Of a stretch of DNA of 64,000 nt, positions 48,993-59,567 are shown piece by piece (positions within the stretch are counted from its first letter, which is position 1; every line of letters starts with the position of its first letter). The DNA comes from Vanrija pseudolonga (Eukaryota > Basidiomycota > Tremellomycetes > Trichosporonales > Trichosporonaceae), in contig NC_085854.1 in the NCBI RefSeq assembly GCF_020906515.1, positions 1,364,001 to 1,428,000 of the forward strand. Direction: 5' to 3'. The translations under genes and the position numbers were made by a program. The notes below the pieces were generated by a model. That model was not told the origin of the DNA, ran no database searches, and worked only from the letters and a program-made list of their open reading frames with translations.

Positions 48993-51450
48993 ATGTTCCG
49001 CGTGCTCTCCCGCCGCTCGGCCGTCGTCGCCGCGACCACGGTCGCGGTCGGCTCGTCGTACCTGCTGCTGCAGCGCGACGCGCACGCCCAGCTCGACTCG
49101 ATCCCCGTCACGAAGCGGCGCCCGTCGCCGCTCTGGTCGCCGATGACGCGCGAGCAGATGCTCGACCACCTGCGCTCGTCGGGCGTGTTCATGAAGCGCA
49201 CTGAGCACGGCGGACCCGAGCCGGGAATCGTGCCCCCCGGCGGCGTGGCTGCCAAGCTTGCCGCCCAGGCCGATGACGACGACGTCTTCGACCTCCTCAT
49301 CATCGGTGGAGGCGCGACCGGCGCCGGTACCGCGCTCGACGCGGCGTCGAGAGGGCTCAAGGTCGCGTGTGTTGAGCGCGACGACTTTGCGTCGGGCACC
49401 TCGTCCAAGTCGACCAAGCTCGTCCACGGCGGTGTCCGTTACCTCCAGAAGGCCGTCATGGAGCTCGACTACGAGCAGTACAAGCTCGTCAAGGAGGCCC
49501 TCCGCGAGCGCAAGGTCTTCCTCGAGACGGCGCCCTACCTCTCCAACATGCTCCCTATCCTCCTCCCCATCTACACGTGGTGGCAGCTGCCGTACTACTA
49601 CATTGGCTGCAAGGCCTACGACCTGCTCGCCGGTAAGGAGAACATGGAGAGCGCGTACTGGATGGGCAAGGGCCGCTCGCTCGAGGCGTTCCCCATGCTC
49701 AAGGCGGACGGCCTTGTCGGCTCGGTTGTCTACTATGACGGCCAGCACAACGACTCGCGCATGAACATTGCCCTTGTTTCCACGGCTGTGCAGCACGGCG
49801 CCATCGTCGCCAACCGCACCGAGGTCGTCGCGCTCCACAAGAAGCCCGACTTCAAGCGCGGTGGCATCCCCCGCATCCACTCGGCCACGCTCAAGGACAA
49901 GCTCACTGGCGAGGAGTTCACCGTCCGCACCCGCGGTGTTGTCAACGCTACTGGCCCCTTCGCCGACGGTGTCCGCAAGCTTGACGACCCTACCATCGCA
50001 AACATTGTCGCCCCTAGTGCCGGTGTTCACATCACCCTGCCGGTAAGTGTCGGCCGGTGTCGGCGCCACTGCCAAGACTTTCCGCTAACACCCGTCGCTA
50101 GAACTACTACGGCCCCAAGACCATGGGTCTGCTCGACCCCGCGACCTCCGACGGCCGTGTCATCTTCTTCCTCCCATGGCAGGGCAACGTCATCGCCGGT
50201 ACGACCGACTCGCCCACTACCGTCGAGCAGAACCCCATCCCCAAGGAGCAGGAGATCCAGTGGATCCTCGACGAGGTCCGCCGCTACCTCTCGCCCGACA
50301 TCAAGGTCCGCCGCGGTGATGTCCTTTCGGCCTGGTCGGGTATCCGCCCCCTTGTTCGTGACCCCGGAGCCAAGGACACGCAGTCGCTCGTCCGCAACCA
50401 CATGATCAACGTCAGCGAGGGCGGTCTGTTGACCATTGCCGGCGGCAAGTGGACTACCTAGTGAGTGCCGCGGATCAGTGGCAATCGTAACCACCGGCTA
50501 ACCTTCCCAGCCGTGCCATGGCCGAGGAGACCGTCGACGCCGCCGTCAAGGAGTTTGACCTTGCCCCCAACGGCCCCTCGCAGACCGCCCACATCAAGCT
50601 TGTCGGTGGCCACGCCTGGTCACCCACAATGTACATCAAGCTCATCCAGCAGTTTGGTCTCGAGACCGAGGTCGCCAAGCACCTGTCCGAGTCTTACGGC
50701 GACCGCGCGTGGACCGTCGCGTCCATGTCCGAGTCGACCGGCAAGACCTGGCCCATCCACGGCACGCGCTTCTCGGCTCTCTACCCTTACATTGAGGCCG
50801 AGGCCCGCTACGCCGTCCGCCACGAGTTTGCGCTCAAGGCGACCGACTTTATCGGCCGCCGCACGCGTCTGTCGTTCCTCAACGTCCAGGTCACGCTCGA
50901 GTCGCTCCCCCGCGTCATTGACATTATGGGCGAGGAGCTCGGATGGGACAGCAAGCGCAAGAACCAGGAGTTTGACGACGCCATCCAGTACCTCAAGTCG
51001 ATGGGTCTCCCCGCCAACACCAAGATCACGCTCGCCGAGGTCGTCAAGAGGCACGGCAACGTCCCCATCATGGGCCTGACAACAAAGCAGGAGGAGGCCG
51101 TGTACGCCCGTTCCGCCTTCTCGCCCAAGGAGCTCCAGCGCCTTACTGAGCAGTTTGCCCAGCTCGACCACGACCACGACCAGAAGATTGACCGCAAGGA
51201 CATTCTCCGCGCCATGTCCAACGCGGGCTACGGCTCGAGCGTCCAGACCGCCGACGGCATCCTTGCCGAGGTCGACTTTGGCCGCAAGGGCTCGATCGAC
51301 TTCCAGGACTTCTTGGACATTGCCGCTGGGCTCAAGGAGCTCCAGCTCGACTCGGCCTTCACCCACCTCGCCAAGCTCGGCGAGGACGAGCAGCAGCCCG
51401 CTCCTGAACGGAAGAAGATCCCCGTCGAGCGTTCCGGTGGTGGTGCTTAA
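48993..51450 (+). CDS. GUT2: GUT2, mitochondrial FAD-dependent glycerol-3-phosphate dehydrogenase with EF-hand tail
   Basis: It oxidises glycerol-3-phosphate to dihydroxyacetone phosphate on the outer face of the inner mitochondrial membrane and feeds electrons to ubiquinone. Three exons (48993-50042, 50102-50460, 50511-51450) give 782 residues. After a presequence and a hydrophobic segment (MFRVLSRRSAVVAATTVAVG), the FAD-binding motif is LLIIGGGATGAGTALDAASR (about 101-120). Further hallmarks are KSTKLVHGGVRYLQKA, SAWSGIRPLVRDP and AGGKWTTYR. The C-terminal extension after about residue 670 contains an EF-hand-like loop DHDHDQKIDRKD (about 687-698) and a weaker second loop DFGRKGSIDFQD. Animal GPD2 has calcium-binding EF-hands there; budding yeast Gut2 is shorter. 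The start agrees with presequence and leader. Confidence 0.95.
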
Positions 51451-51643
51451 GCCGACGTGTTGTTGTGCTGCCATCTTTGTTTGCACCATACCCATTGCCC
51501 CGGTGATATCTTTGGGCCCACAGTTCTGTAGTTGGCGTAGTCTTAATGGACCTTGTATCAGAGGCTGAAGCAAAAACTGACTCGAGTGCAGTGACATATT
51601 ACTCTACATGATGGCTACGTGCTAGAAGAAGTTGGTTGCCCGC

Positions 51644-54600
51644 TCAGAAGAACGCGCTCATCGACGACAGCTGGCGGTAAACGTCGGGGCCAAGACGCAG
51701 TCGCAGCGTGCTGGCAAACTGGATGAGGCACTGCGCCTGGTGCTTGTATGCCGACAGCTGCTGCATGCGGCCGTGGTCGCCGTAGGGCGAGTCCTTGAGC
51801 TGCTGGCTCAGGCGGTGCAGACACTTCATCGTGGTGATGATCACGTCGTCAAGGTTGGAGACGACAGGCTGGTCGAGGACCTCGCGGAAGCGCTGGGCGT
51901 AGCGCGCGATCTGCGTCGTGTCGTTGTCAAGCGGCAGGAGACCAGTCGAGCGGAACGTCTCGAGCGCGAGGTCGGGTCGGTCAGCAGCATACTGAGACAG
52001 CGCGAGCTTGAGCTTGAGGAGCACCTCGAGCGTGTCCCAGTTGCGCTGGTTGATGCGCGTGCGCTTGGGGAAGTCGTTGATGTAGACGTCGTGCACGCGG
52101 GACGCGAGAGACTCGAGGTCGGTCGCGCCACCAAACGCGCCCGAGAGGCCAACGGATGCGGGGGTCTGGGCGCCGGTGAATGGCGCGCCGGAAGCCTGGC
52201 CCAGGCTGTGGCCAAGAGCGCGGTTGACAGTCTCGACGACCTTGTCGTACGCGCCGGCGAGGTGGTAGAGCTCGACCGAGTCGGCGAGCGAGGCATCGGC
52301 CGACGCCTGGTCGGCCGCAGCGAGGACAACCGACTGGAGGTAGTCCTGTTCATCGCTGAGGTGAAGCAGGTCGAGATCGCGCTCGATAACACCGGTCTCC
52401 TTCGAGCCGTCGGCGCGCACACTGCCGAGGAGCTTTGACCAGCTGCGCGAGGTGATGACAATGTCGCGAACCAGCGCAAGGGCAAGCTGCCGCTGGTTCT
52501 CGCCAGTCGGCGCGGGGGCGTCCGAGGCGAGGGCGACGAGGTAAGCGTACTGCAGAGCTGCCTGGGGCTCGATGCGGTGGAAGGGGCCGATGTAGAGCTC
52601 GATGAGGCGGCCAAAGTTGAGGTAGGCCGTGTCGGAGCCCTCGTCAACGGTCACTGGGGTGTCAGTGTTGCAAACAACCAGATGCTGCCAACACTCACAG
52701 ATGTCGGCGTCAGTGGTGGTCGATGGCGCACGGAGCAGACCGTAGTACTGCAATGCGATAGCAATGTGCACGGCGTCCGTCTTGAGCTCCTTCTTCGAGT
52801 ACAGGTACGCCACAGCACGCTCAAACTGGCCCGTGTAGAGCAGAAGGTTGAACCATGTGAACGGTCTCCTGCCCTTGTCATCAAACCTGTCCGAGCCGTA
52901 GCTGAGGACCTGCTTGGCCACGTCGGCAAGGTCGTACTGCTCCTGCGGCGCGTCGCCGTCCTTGTTTTCGCGAGTAAGCATGAGCTGGAGCCAGACCCAG
53001 TCCTCGGTGGTGGCGGCGACCTTAGCCGTCTTGCGGTTCATGTCGAAACGGCCCACAATCTTGTAGAGCGCAAACTTGAACTGGTCCACGTTGGCGTTAC
53101 TCCTGATGTGGCCGTTGAAGTCGTTGTACAGCTGGTCACGGAGATTCTTGGGCAGGCGCCTGTCAGGCGACGAGAGGTACGCCTTGAAGCAAGCGGTGAA
53201 AGACCAGTCATCCTTCTTGACCGAGCCGTGGTGCGTCTCGACTAATTGGGCGGCCTCGTCTGTGTAGCCACAGCGGAGCAGGTAGTAGACCTGCGCCCAG
53301 AGCTTGATTCCACCGACCGTCTCGGGGCGGTACGCGTCCTGGGCCTCCTGGGGTCGAAGGGTCACGTCGACAAAGGCGCGGACCTTGTTGGTGATGCCGG
53401 GCACGCCGCCAAGCGCCGCCTCCTTGGGGTTCTTGGAGATCTTGTCGTCAATGTAGAGTTCAAAGTCGTGTTCCAGGGACTGGCGAGCGCCCATGGCGAG
53501 ACGACCAGCGAGCAGCGAGTGCGAGTTCGCGCTGCTGTCGGCGTAGTACGCCTGAGCGTACTGCCGCTCGAGGACCGGTGCAGCAGACGAGTTGTAGGCC
53601 CCCGACGCATCCCGGAGCGACGGCTCCTGAGTCAGGTGCGCGAGAATGTTGTAGGCCTTGGGCAAGAGGGGGAACTTGGCGTCGTTCTTGACCGTCGCCT
53701 CGAAGGCCTGGCACAGCTCATACGGCTCCTTGCGGAGGCGCTTCTTGTTGAGCGTGCTCACGACCTTCTCGTACTGCATCGCCTTGTTGTGCATGACGAG
53801 GCCGCCCTCACGCGCCTCGACAGTGCTCTTGCCGAGCATCGACTCGGCGAGGGGGAAGCGACGGGTGGAAGCGCCGAGACGGCTCTTGCTGAGGGCGGTG
53901 GCCGTCGACTCGCCAAGGCGGCTGGGGCCAGCGGCACCGGATGACAGGCGCGCGAGCTCGTCGTCGGTGACACCGAGCTCATCCTGGAGCACGCGGGTCT
54001 TCTCGTTCTCCCAGTTGGACAGAATCTTCTGCTGGAACTGCTTCTGGAACGACTTGACGGTCTGGGCGGGGGTCAGCGAGCGTACTTCGGGATGAAGGAC
54101 CGGCTCACCTTCTGCCTCTGCACCTCGATGCCGCTGAGGATGACCATCTCGTGCCAGTTGCGACCCCAGGCACCGACGTCCGCATCGCCAACGGCGTACG
54201 CGGGGCCGAGGTCGCCGATGGGGGCGAGACGCGACGAGCTGGCCTGGGCCTTGCGCTTGCGCGCCGGGCGCGAGGTCGACGCCGAGACGTCGGCGGGGAG
54301 CTGAGCGATCTCGTGGCTGAGCTGGGAGGTGTTGATGCCGAGGTTGGAGAGGAGCTGGTAGCTGGGGTAGGTGTCAGTGTGTGATCGATGGTAGTAATGT
54401 TGCCAGTTGTGCGTGCGGTAGTGACCCTCGGGGAAGGTGAGGAAGGCGAAGAAGGTCACCCCGCCCACCCACCCTCGAGCAAGCTCGCAGATGAGTCGCC
54501 CACCCGCCCGCCCTCGAGCTATCGCTCGCGAGGAAGGTGGCCCACCCACCCTCCCTGCTGGCGCGAGCGATACTATGCCCGCCCATCCACCCCTATGATC

Positions 54601-54901
54601 GCTGCGCGATCAAGAAGTATGCCACCACCCACCCCTCCACCGGCTCCGCCTCCCCCCATCTGGCTCCCCCGGCCCCGCCTCCCCTCCTCTTTACTCACCC
54701 TTCACCGTTGCCACCCCGCCTTCCCTTGCCCGCCGCCACCTCACTCATCCTCTCCAACTCGTCAATGCCCAACCTGATCTGGGGCAGCTCGGGGTCATGG
54801 TCGACTGCGTTGAGCGAGTTGGCCTTTGCGAGCAGCGAGCTGAGAGTCGAGCTGGCGGGCGGGCGGCCCGACGTGCTGCTGTTGTACGCCGTGCCGTACA
54901 T
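51644..54901 (-). CDS. NIC96: NIC96/NUP93, nuclear pore scaffold nucleoporin
   Basis: A structural subunit of the inner ring of the nuclear pore, which anchors the Nsp1 channel complex by its N-terminal helices. Four exons (54901-54699, 54361-54109, 54061-52699, 52653-51644) give 942 residues, near the family's usual 820-900. Nic96 hallmarks: VKIWAQ-like GGIKLWAQVYYLLRCGYTDEA, then FDMNRKTAKVAATTEDWVW, then RRPFTWFNLLLYTGQFERAV, and the helical end LRLGPDVYRQLSSMSAFF. The N-terminal part (STLSSLLAKANSLNAVD, then YQLLSNLGINTSQL) gives the short helices expected to bind the Nsp1 complex. Intron 1 is 337 nt, far longer than most here, and repeat-rich. The 45-nt intron 3 is stop-free and frame-neutral. 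Confidence 0.93.
54362..54698 (-). repeat. Long repeat-rich intron 1 of NIC96
   Basis: A 337-nt intron with repeated CCCACCC and CGAGC blocks and ATCGCTCGCG-type inverted sequence (54520-54560). GTGAGT donor and CCCCAG acceptor keep frame between LLAKAN-containing exon 1 and the YQLLSNLG exon. Confidence 0.7.
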
Positions 54902-55734
54902 TGTGTTGTGGGTGGTGGTGTGGTTGGTTGGAGTTGATGGATCTCGACGAGTTCTTTGTTGTGCTCGCTCGGTGGTCGTTGAAATCGTCACTGTTGCCAG
55001 CTGGGTGCAATCCGCCTCATGGTGGAGAATTATTGTAATCTCCGGGTCCCATTTGATTCCGTCGGTGGGAGATAATTGACTCCGCTAATAGAGTCAAAGT
55101 GGATTAGGCTTTGAACGTGATGATTTGGCTGCTGACGCGCAGTGCCTGGGGATTAGGATGCACTTTTTCCTAATGGATGGGAGGGGGAGGGGACGGGGAG
55201 GCGGGTCGAGCGGCGAGTGGTGGGTGGGTGGATCCAGGGCAACGCGCGTATGCTGCCTGCCTGGCCTGGCTGGGCTGACTGTGGTCACTTGGCCCGCCCG
55301 CCACCCCAGCATAGCACCAGCATAGCACCAGCATAGCACCAGCCAAGCAGCCGCAGTCGCAGTGCCTTGGTCGCTCCCTCACAGTGGTTCCACCCACCGC
55401 CGCCGCCGCCGCTGCTGCTGCTGCTGCCGCCGTTGCACTGCACCACACCTTGCTGCTGCTGCTTCCCCTAGACGTCCAACCCGTGTTGCACCATCTTTCC
55501 GCTCGACACGTCTCGTTCAACCAACACCCACCACTTTTTGTTTGAACCAACTCCTTGATCCGACCCACACTCGGCCGTCAACCACCACCCCTCCTACAAA
55601 GCCCTTTGTGCGTGCATACTGCATCGACCGGCTGGCCCTCTTGGCCCCCCTCCCCCTACCTTCACACAGCGCCTGACACTTCAACGTCATTAGGTCACTT
55701 CTCGCCGGTTGGATTCCACGTCCCTTGCTTCATC
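54902..55734. other. Divergent promoter region, NIC96 / SEC4
   Basis: An 833-bp stretch with an 11-bp tandem repeat (55308-55340), a CTG/CCG-rich segment near 55400-55470 and a long pyrimidine-rich SEC4 leader. No gene is supported. Confidence 0.5.
55308..55340. repeat. Three perfect tandem copies of an 11-bp unit
   Basis: The unit AGCATAGCACC is repeated three times, about 395 bp upstream of the SEC4 ATG. No function is evident; it may vary in copy number between strains. Confidence 0.85.
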
Positions 55735-56873
55735 ATGGCCGGTCCTCACTACGACTTGTGAGTAATGTTACATCGTGACGCGCTAGACAGCCGCGTCTCT
55801 GCCGTGCACACCAGCAGCACAACGCTCCACATCATCATGCACTACTGACCACGTCATCAGCCTCATCAAGCTCCTCCTCATCGGTGACTCTGGTACGTGT
55901 CGCCGCCGCCGTTGCTGCGCTTTCTTCGGCGCACATCTCAAGTCGCCGAACAGCCAACTGACCTCGACCTCCAGGTGTCGGAAAATCCTGTCTGCTTTTG
56001 CGCTTCTGCGACGACTCGTGGACCCCGTCGTTCATCACGACCATTGGCATCGACTTGTGAGTTGGGGGTCGCGCGACGGTTGTGTGCTGGTGCCGGCTCG
56101 CCCAGCCCATGCTGCCGCTCCTGCTCTTCTCCCTTCTCTCCACGTGCTGACGCACGGTTCAGCAAGATCAGGACGATTGAGCTCGATGGCAAGCGCATCA
56201 AGCTGCAGATTGTGGGTAACATGCGGTGGTGTGCAAGGGAACCCGTGGACCGTGCTGACCGTGCTTGCTCGTGATCAGTGGGACACTGCCGGTCAGTGAA
56301 CTCTCTTTGTCCCGGGTGGAGAGAATCATTACTAAACCTTGACAGGCCAGGAGCGTTTCCGTACCATCACCACGGCCTACTACCGCGGTGCCATGGGTAT
56401 CTTGATCGTCTACGACGTGACCGACGAGAAGAGCTTCAACAGTGGGTCGACTGTTGTGCGCGCTGTGAGGCTATTTTCTGATCCACACGCCAGACGTTCG
56501 CACCTGGCACGCCCAGATCGAGCAGCACGCCTCTGCTGGAGTCAACAAGATTCTGATTGGCAACAAGTGCGACTGGGACGAGAAGCGCGCCGTCACGCTC
56601 GAGCAGGGCAAGGCGCTCGCCGACGAGTTTGGCCTCCGCTTCCTCGAGACCAGCGCAAAGGCGAACGAGGGTGTGGAGGAGGCCTTCTTCACTCTTGCGA
56701 GGTGGGTAGAGTTGGGACACTGGCGACGTTGAACCAACTAACCCTCCCCCAGGGACATTAAGACTCGCCTGATCGACTCGCAGCCTCAACCAGAGGCGCC
56801 TGTGCAGCTCAACGCCGACCGCGGTGTCAACGTCTCTGCCAAGCAGAACACGAGCAGCAGTGGCTGCTGCTAA
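55735..56873 (+). CDS. SEC4: SEC4/Rab8-type Rab GTPase
   Basis: A 207-residue small GTPase that drives secretory vesicles to the plasma membrane and exocyst. Eight exons (55735-55757, 55861-55892, 55975-56056, 56163-56211, 56279-56291, 56346-56441, 56494-56701, 56753-56873). All nucleotide motifs are present: GDSGVGKS (P loop, split by an intron), the TTIGIDF effector region, WDTAGQE (G3, split by introns on both sides), GNKCDW (G4) and ETSAKAN (G5). [15 protein letters not shown] is the Rab signature. It ends SSSGCC, a double-Cys geranylgeranylation site. Sec4/Ypt2/Rab8 membership rests on the [18 protein letters not shown] and effector sequence. The fifth exon is only 13 nt. Confidence 0.93.
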
Positions 56874-57364
56874 GCGCTGCCCCTGCAACTGCAGCTGCTT
56901 GTGCAGGAGTGACGCGTGTAGAGAGCAGCCGGGGGCTCTAGCCCTCGGCTGTCATATGGGTTATCGCCTGCTTAGTCTCCTCCCCTTTAGTTTCCTCCCC
57001 CCATCATCCACATACTCGGCGATGTATTGTACTGATTCTGGCGCGGGGTGGGGGCAAGTGGGCGTGGCGTCTGCAAGTTGGCTGCAAGTTACCTGCGACT
57101 GATCGGCCACGGGCCGTACACCGCCGCTCTCCACCGCTCCTCACAGCCACCCAATACTGGCTTCCAGCCCATCAAATGTTTAGCTTCTCCCGGGGCATAT
57201 CCCCCGAGATGATGAGTGTGCATGGGTAGTATGAATGCGTGGGTATATGCTGCGGTCTGAGGCGTTGTCCTGAGGCGTTGTTAGCGGTGTTGTTCGAAGT
57301 CATTGTCCAACACCACTCACAAGACCATCTCTCCTTTCCTCCCCTCTCTCTCTCTCGTCACAAC
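56874..57364. other. Convergent 3' region, SEC4 / uL30m
   Basis: A 491-bp stretch between two convergent genes. It is longer than most convergent gaps here. No coding or RNA gene was recognised. Confidence 0.5.
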
Positions 57365-57697
57365 CTAGACAGCAACACCGGTATCCCGCTTCGAGCCTCC
57401 GAAAGCGCGACCAGTAGGCACGACGCCAGCGCCCTCCGGCCGGCGGCGCTCAAGCGCCTGCAGGCCCTCGTACTCGGAGACGTTGCGGACCTTGACGAGC
57501 TCCTTGACCTTGAGGATCTTGCCGGCCGTGGTCGCGCCGAAGGGGTGCAGCACGCTCTGCTGGATACGGTGCAGGCCGAGGGCCTCGAGCGTCGCCTTGG
57601 ACTGCGGGGGCAGGCCGCGCGCCGAGCGCACGAGCGTGATCAGGTGGTGGGTGGGTGCCGAGGCGGCGGCGTTGAGCGCGCGGAGGGACGGGATCAT
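57365..57697 (-). CDS. MRPL33: Mitochondrial large-subunit ribosomal protein uL30m (L30; yeast MRPL33)
   Basis: A single-exon gene for 110 residues of the bacterial L30 family, in the mitochondrial large ribosomal subunit. The core reads [20 protein letters not shown], then [18 protein letters not shown], then [16 protein letters not shown], which follows L30 from end to end. The N-terminus ([15 protein letters not shown]) is a short Arg/Ala presequence-like stretch. About 35 residues follow the L30 core; the family is usually shorter in bacteria (about 60) and extended in mitochondria. It is one of very few intron-free genes here. It is divergent from ARG3, 325 bp apart. Confidence 0.87.
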   Translation of the reverse strand: MIPSLRALNAAASAPTHHLITLVRSARGLPPQSKATLEALGLHRIQQSVLHPFGATTAGKILKVKELVKVRNVSEYEGLQALERRRPEGAGVVPTGRAFGGSKRDTGVAV

Positions 57698-58022
57698 GGC
57701 GGGGGTGGGAGTGGGGGCTGAGCCGAGTCGTGTGCGGTGTGTAGTGGAGCTGATGGGCGAGCGAGTCGACAGTCGAGGCTGCTACGAGTCGTAAAGTGCA
57801 AGATTGTGTGCTGTTGCCTCGACATTTCGACATCCAACCTCGAACTCGACTTGACCGCGCCGACTCCAGCCGTGATAGTGAAAATTCAAAATACGTGGCC
57901 TTTATTTCCCGACTCGGCTTGCTCCTACTCGAGAGTGGTCCACTGCGCCGGATGATCCGGTACAAAAGTCGGAACTGGAGGTAGCTATCACACTCTCTCT
58001 CCCCTCTCCTCTTTCTCGCAGC
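57698..58022. promoter_or_regulatory. Bidirectional promoter of uL30m and ARG3
   Basis: A 325-bp gap between two divergent mitochondrial-protein genes. It holds a CCGACTCGGC element at 57909-57918 and a second core (GCCGAGTCG) at 57722-57730, near the uL30m start. A CT-rich tract directly precedes the ARG3 ATG. Confidence 0.5.
57909..57918. promoter_or_regulatory. CCGACTCGGC element upstream of ARG3
   Basis: The 10-mer is identical to the one before ARG4 (reverse strand) and lies 105-114 bp before the ARG3 ATG, nearly the same distance as at ARG4. The role in arginine control is inferred. Confidence 0.45.
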
Positions 58023-59426
58023 ATGGTTCTCCCCGCCCTTCGCTCCGCGACCCGCCTGCCCGCTCCCGCCGCGCTCTCGCGCACGCTCGCCCGCACGGCG
58101 GCGTACAGCACGGCCAACATCCCCGGCGGTGCGCCGGCGCCGAAGGCCAAGGCCGCGGCGCCGGCTCGCCCCGCTCCTGCTGCTGCTGCTGCTGCTGCTT
58201 CCCCCGCCGCCCGCGCCCCGCGCCAGCGCCAGCAGAACTTCAAGCCCGCCAACCGGTACCGCGAGGACGAGCGCCGCGCCGGCGCGCCGCCGCACTTCAT
58301 CACGCTCGCCGACCTGACGCCGGCCGAGATTGAGAAGCTCGTGCGCGAGGCGCTCGCGTTCAAGCTGCTGCTTAAGCGCGCCGGCCCCAACTCGGTCGTG
58401 CAGTCGCTCAAGAACCGCTCCACCGCGCTCATCTTCTCCAAGCGCAGCACGCGTACCCGTGTCGCGTCCGAGACGTCGGCCATCACGCTCGGCGGCACGC
58501 CCATGTTCCTCGGCTCGCAGGACATCCAGCTCGGCGTCAACGAGACGCTCGAGGACTCTGCGCGCGTGATCTCATCCATGGTCGACGGCATCATGGCCCG
58601 TGTCGGCGCCCACTCGGAGATCGAGACCCTCGCACAGTACTCGGCCGTGCCCGTCGTCAACGCCCTCTCGGACCTGTACCACCCCACGCAGATCCTCGCC
58701 GACATTCTGACGCTCGTCGAGACGTACTCGACCATCAAGGTGCCCGAGGAGGTGTTCAACGAGCCCAAGGTCCACACCGCCGTGCGCAAATGGGTGCACG
58801 ACAATGTCGACGTTGGCGCCGCGCTCAAGGACAAGAAGGTCGCGTGGGTCGGTGACACCAACAACATTATCAACGAGATTATCGTCACTCTGCCGCGTCT
58901 GGGATCTACCGTGTCGGTCGCCTCCCCCAAGGGATACGACAAGGTCGACCCCCGTGTCTGGGAGCGCATGTGAGTGGCTGCCGAGCTCCGAGCCGTGAGC
59001 CGAAGGCGAGCGGGCGAGGTGTACGGGCGAGCGAGGCGGCGTTGCACCCTGGCATCAGTATACTGACCAACCCCCAGCACGTCCGCCGGCACCGAGTCCA
59101 AGATCCAGCTGACCAACTCGCCCGCCGAGGCGCTCAAGGACGCCGACGTGGTCGTCACCGACACGTGGATCTCGATGGGCCAGGAGGACGAGAAGGCGGC
59201 GCGTATCGCCGCGTTCGCGGGCTACCAGCTCACCAACGAGCTCATCACCGGCTCTGGCGCCAAGCCCGACTGGAAGTTCCTGCACTGCCTCCCGCGCAAG
59301 CAGGAGGAGGTCAACGACGAGGTCTTCTACGGCGACCGCTCGCTCGTCTTCCCCGAGGCCGAGAACCGCAAGTGGACCATCATGGCTGTCTTTGATGCCT
59401 ACTTTGGCCGGTGGCACCGGGCGTAG
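58023..59426 (+). CDS. ARG3: ARG3, ornithine carbamoyltransferase
   Basis: It condenses ornithine and carbamoyl phosphate to citrulline in arginine synthesis. Two exons (58023-58969, 59078-59426) give 431 residues; typical OTC is 320-350. The extra length is at the N-terminus: a presequence-like start ([20 protein letters not shown]), then an Ala/Pro-rich linker with seven or more Ala in a row, and a basic segment before the domain begins at [16 protein letters not shown] (about 98). Catalytic and binding motifs: FSKRSTRTR (about 138-146, carbamoyl phosphate), HPTQILAD (about 219, carbamoyl), GDTNNI (ornithine domain) and HCLPRK (about 384). The presequence implies a mitochondrial enzyme, unlike the cytosolic S. 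cerevisiae form; that is inferred. Confidence 0.95.
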
Positions 59427-59567
59427 GGGGCTGGGCGTGGGTGCAAGAAGTATACAATGGGTTGTGACGCGTGACGTAGTGCAATGCATATATGCCGGAG
59501 CGCGCTACGTATTTCTAATGACAGTTGGTGTGTCTGTGGCCGATTGCCAGCTCCTGTAGGATGCTGC

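Noticed and set aside
48966-50075. A 369-codon minus-strand frame opposite GUT2
   Set aside because: GUT2 is certain on the other strand; this frame is composition-driven.
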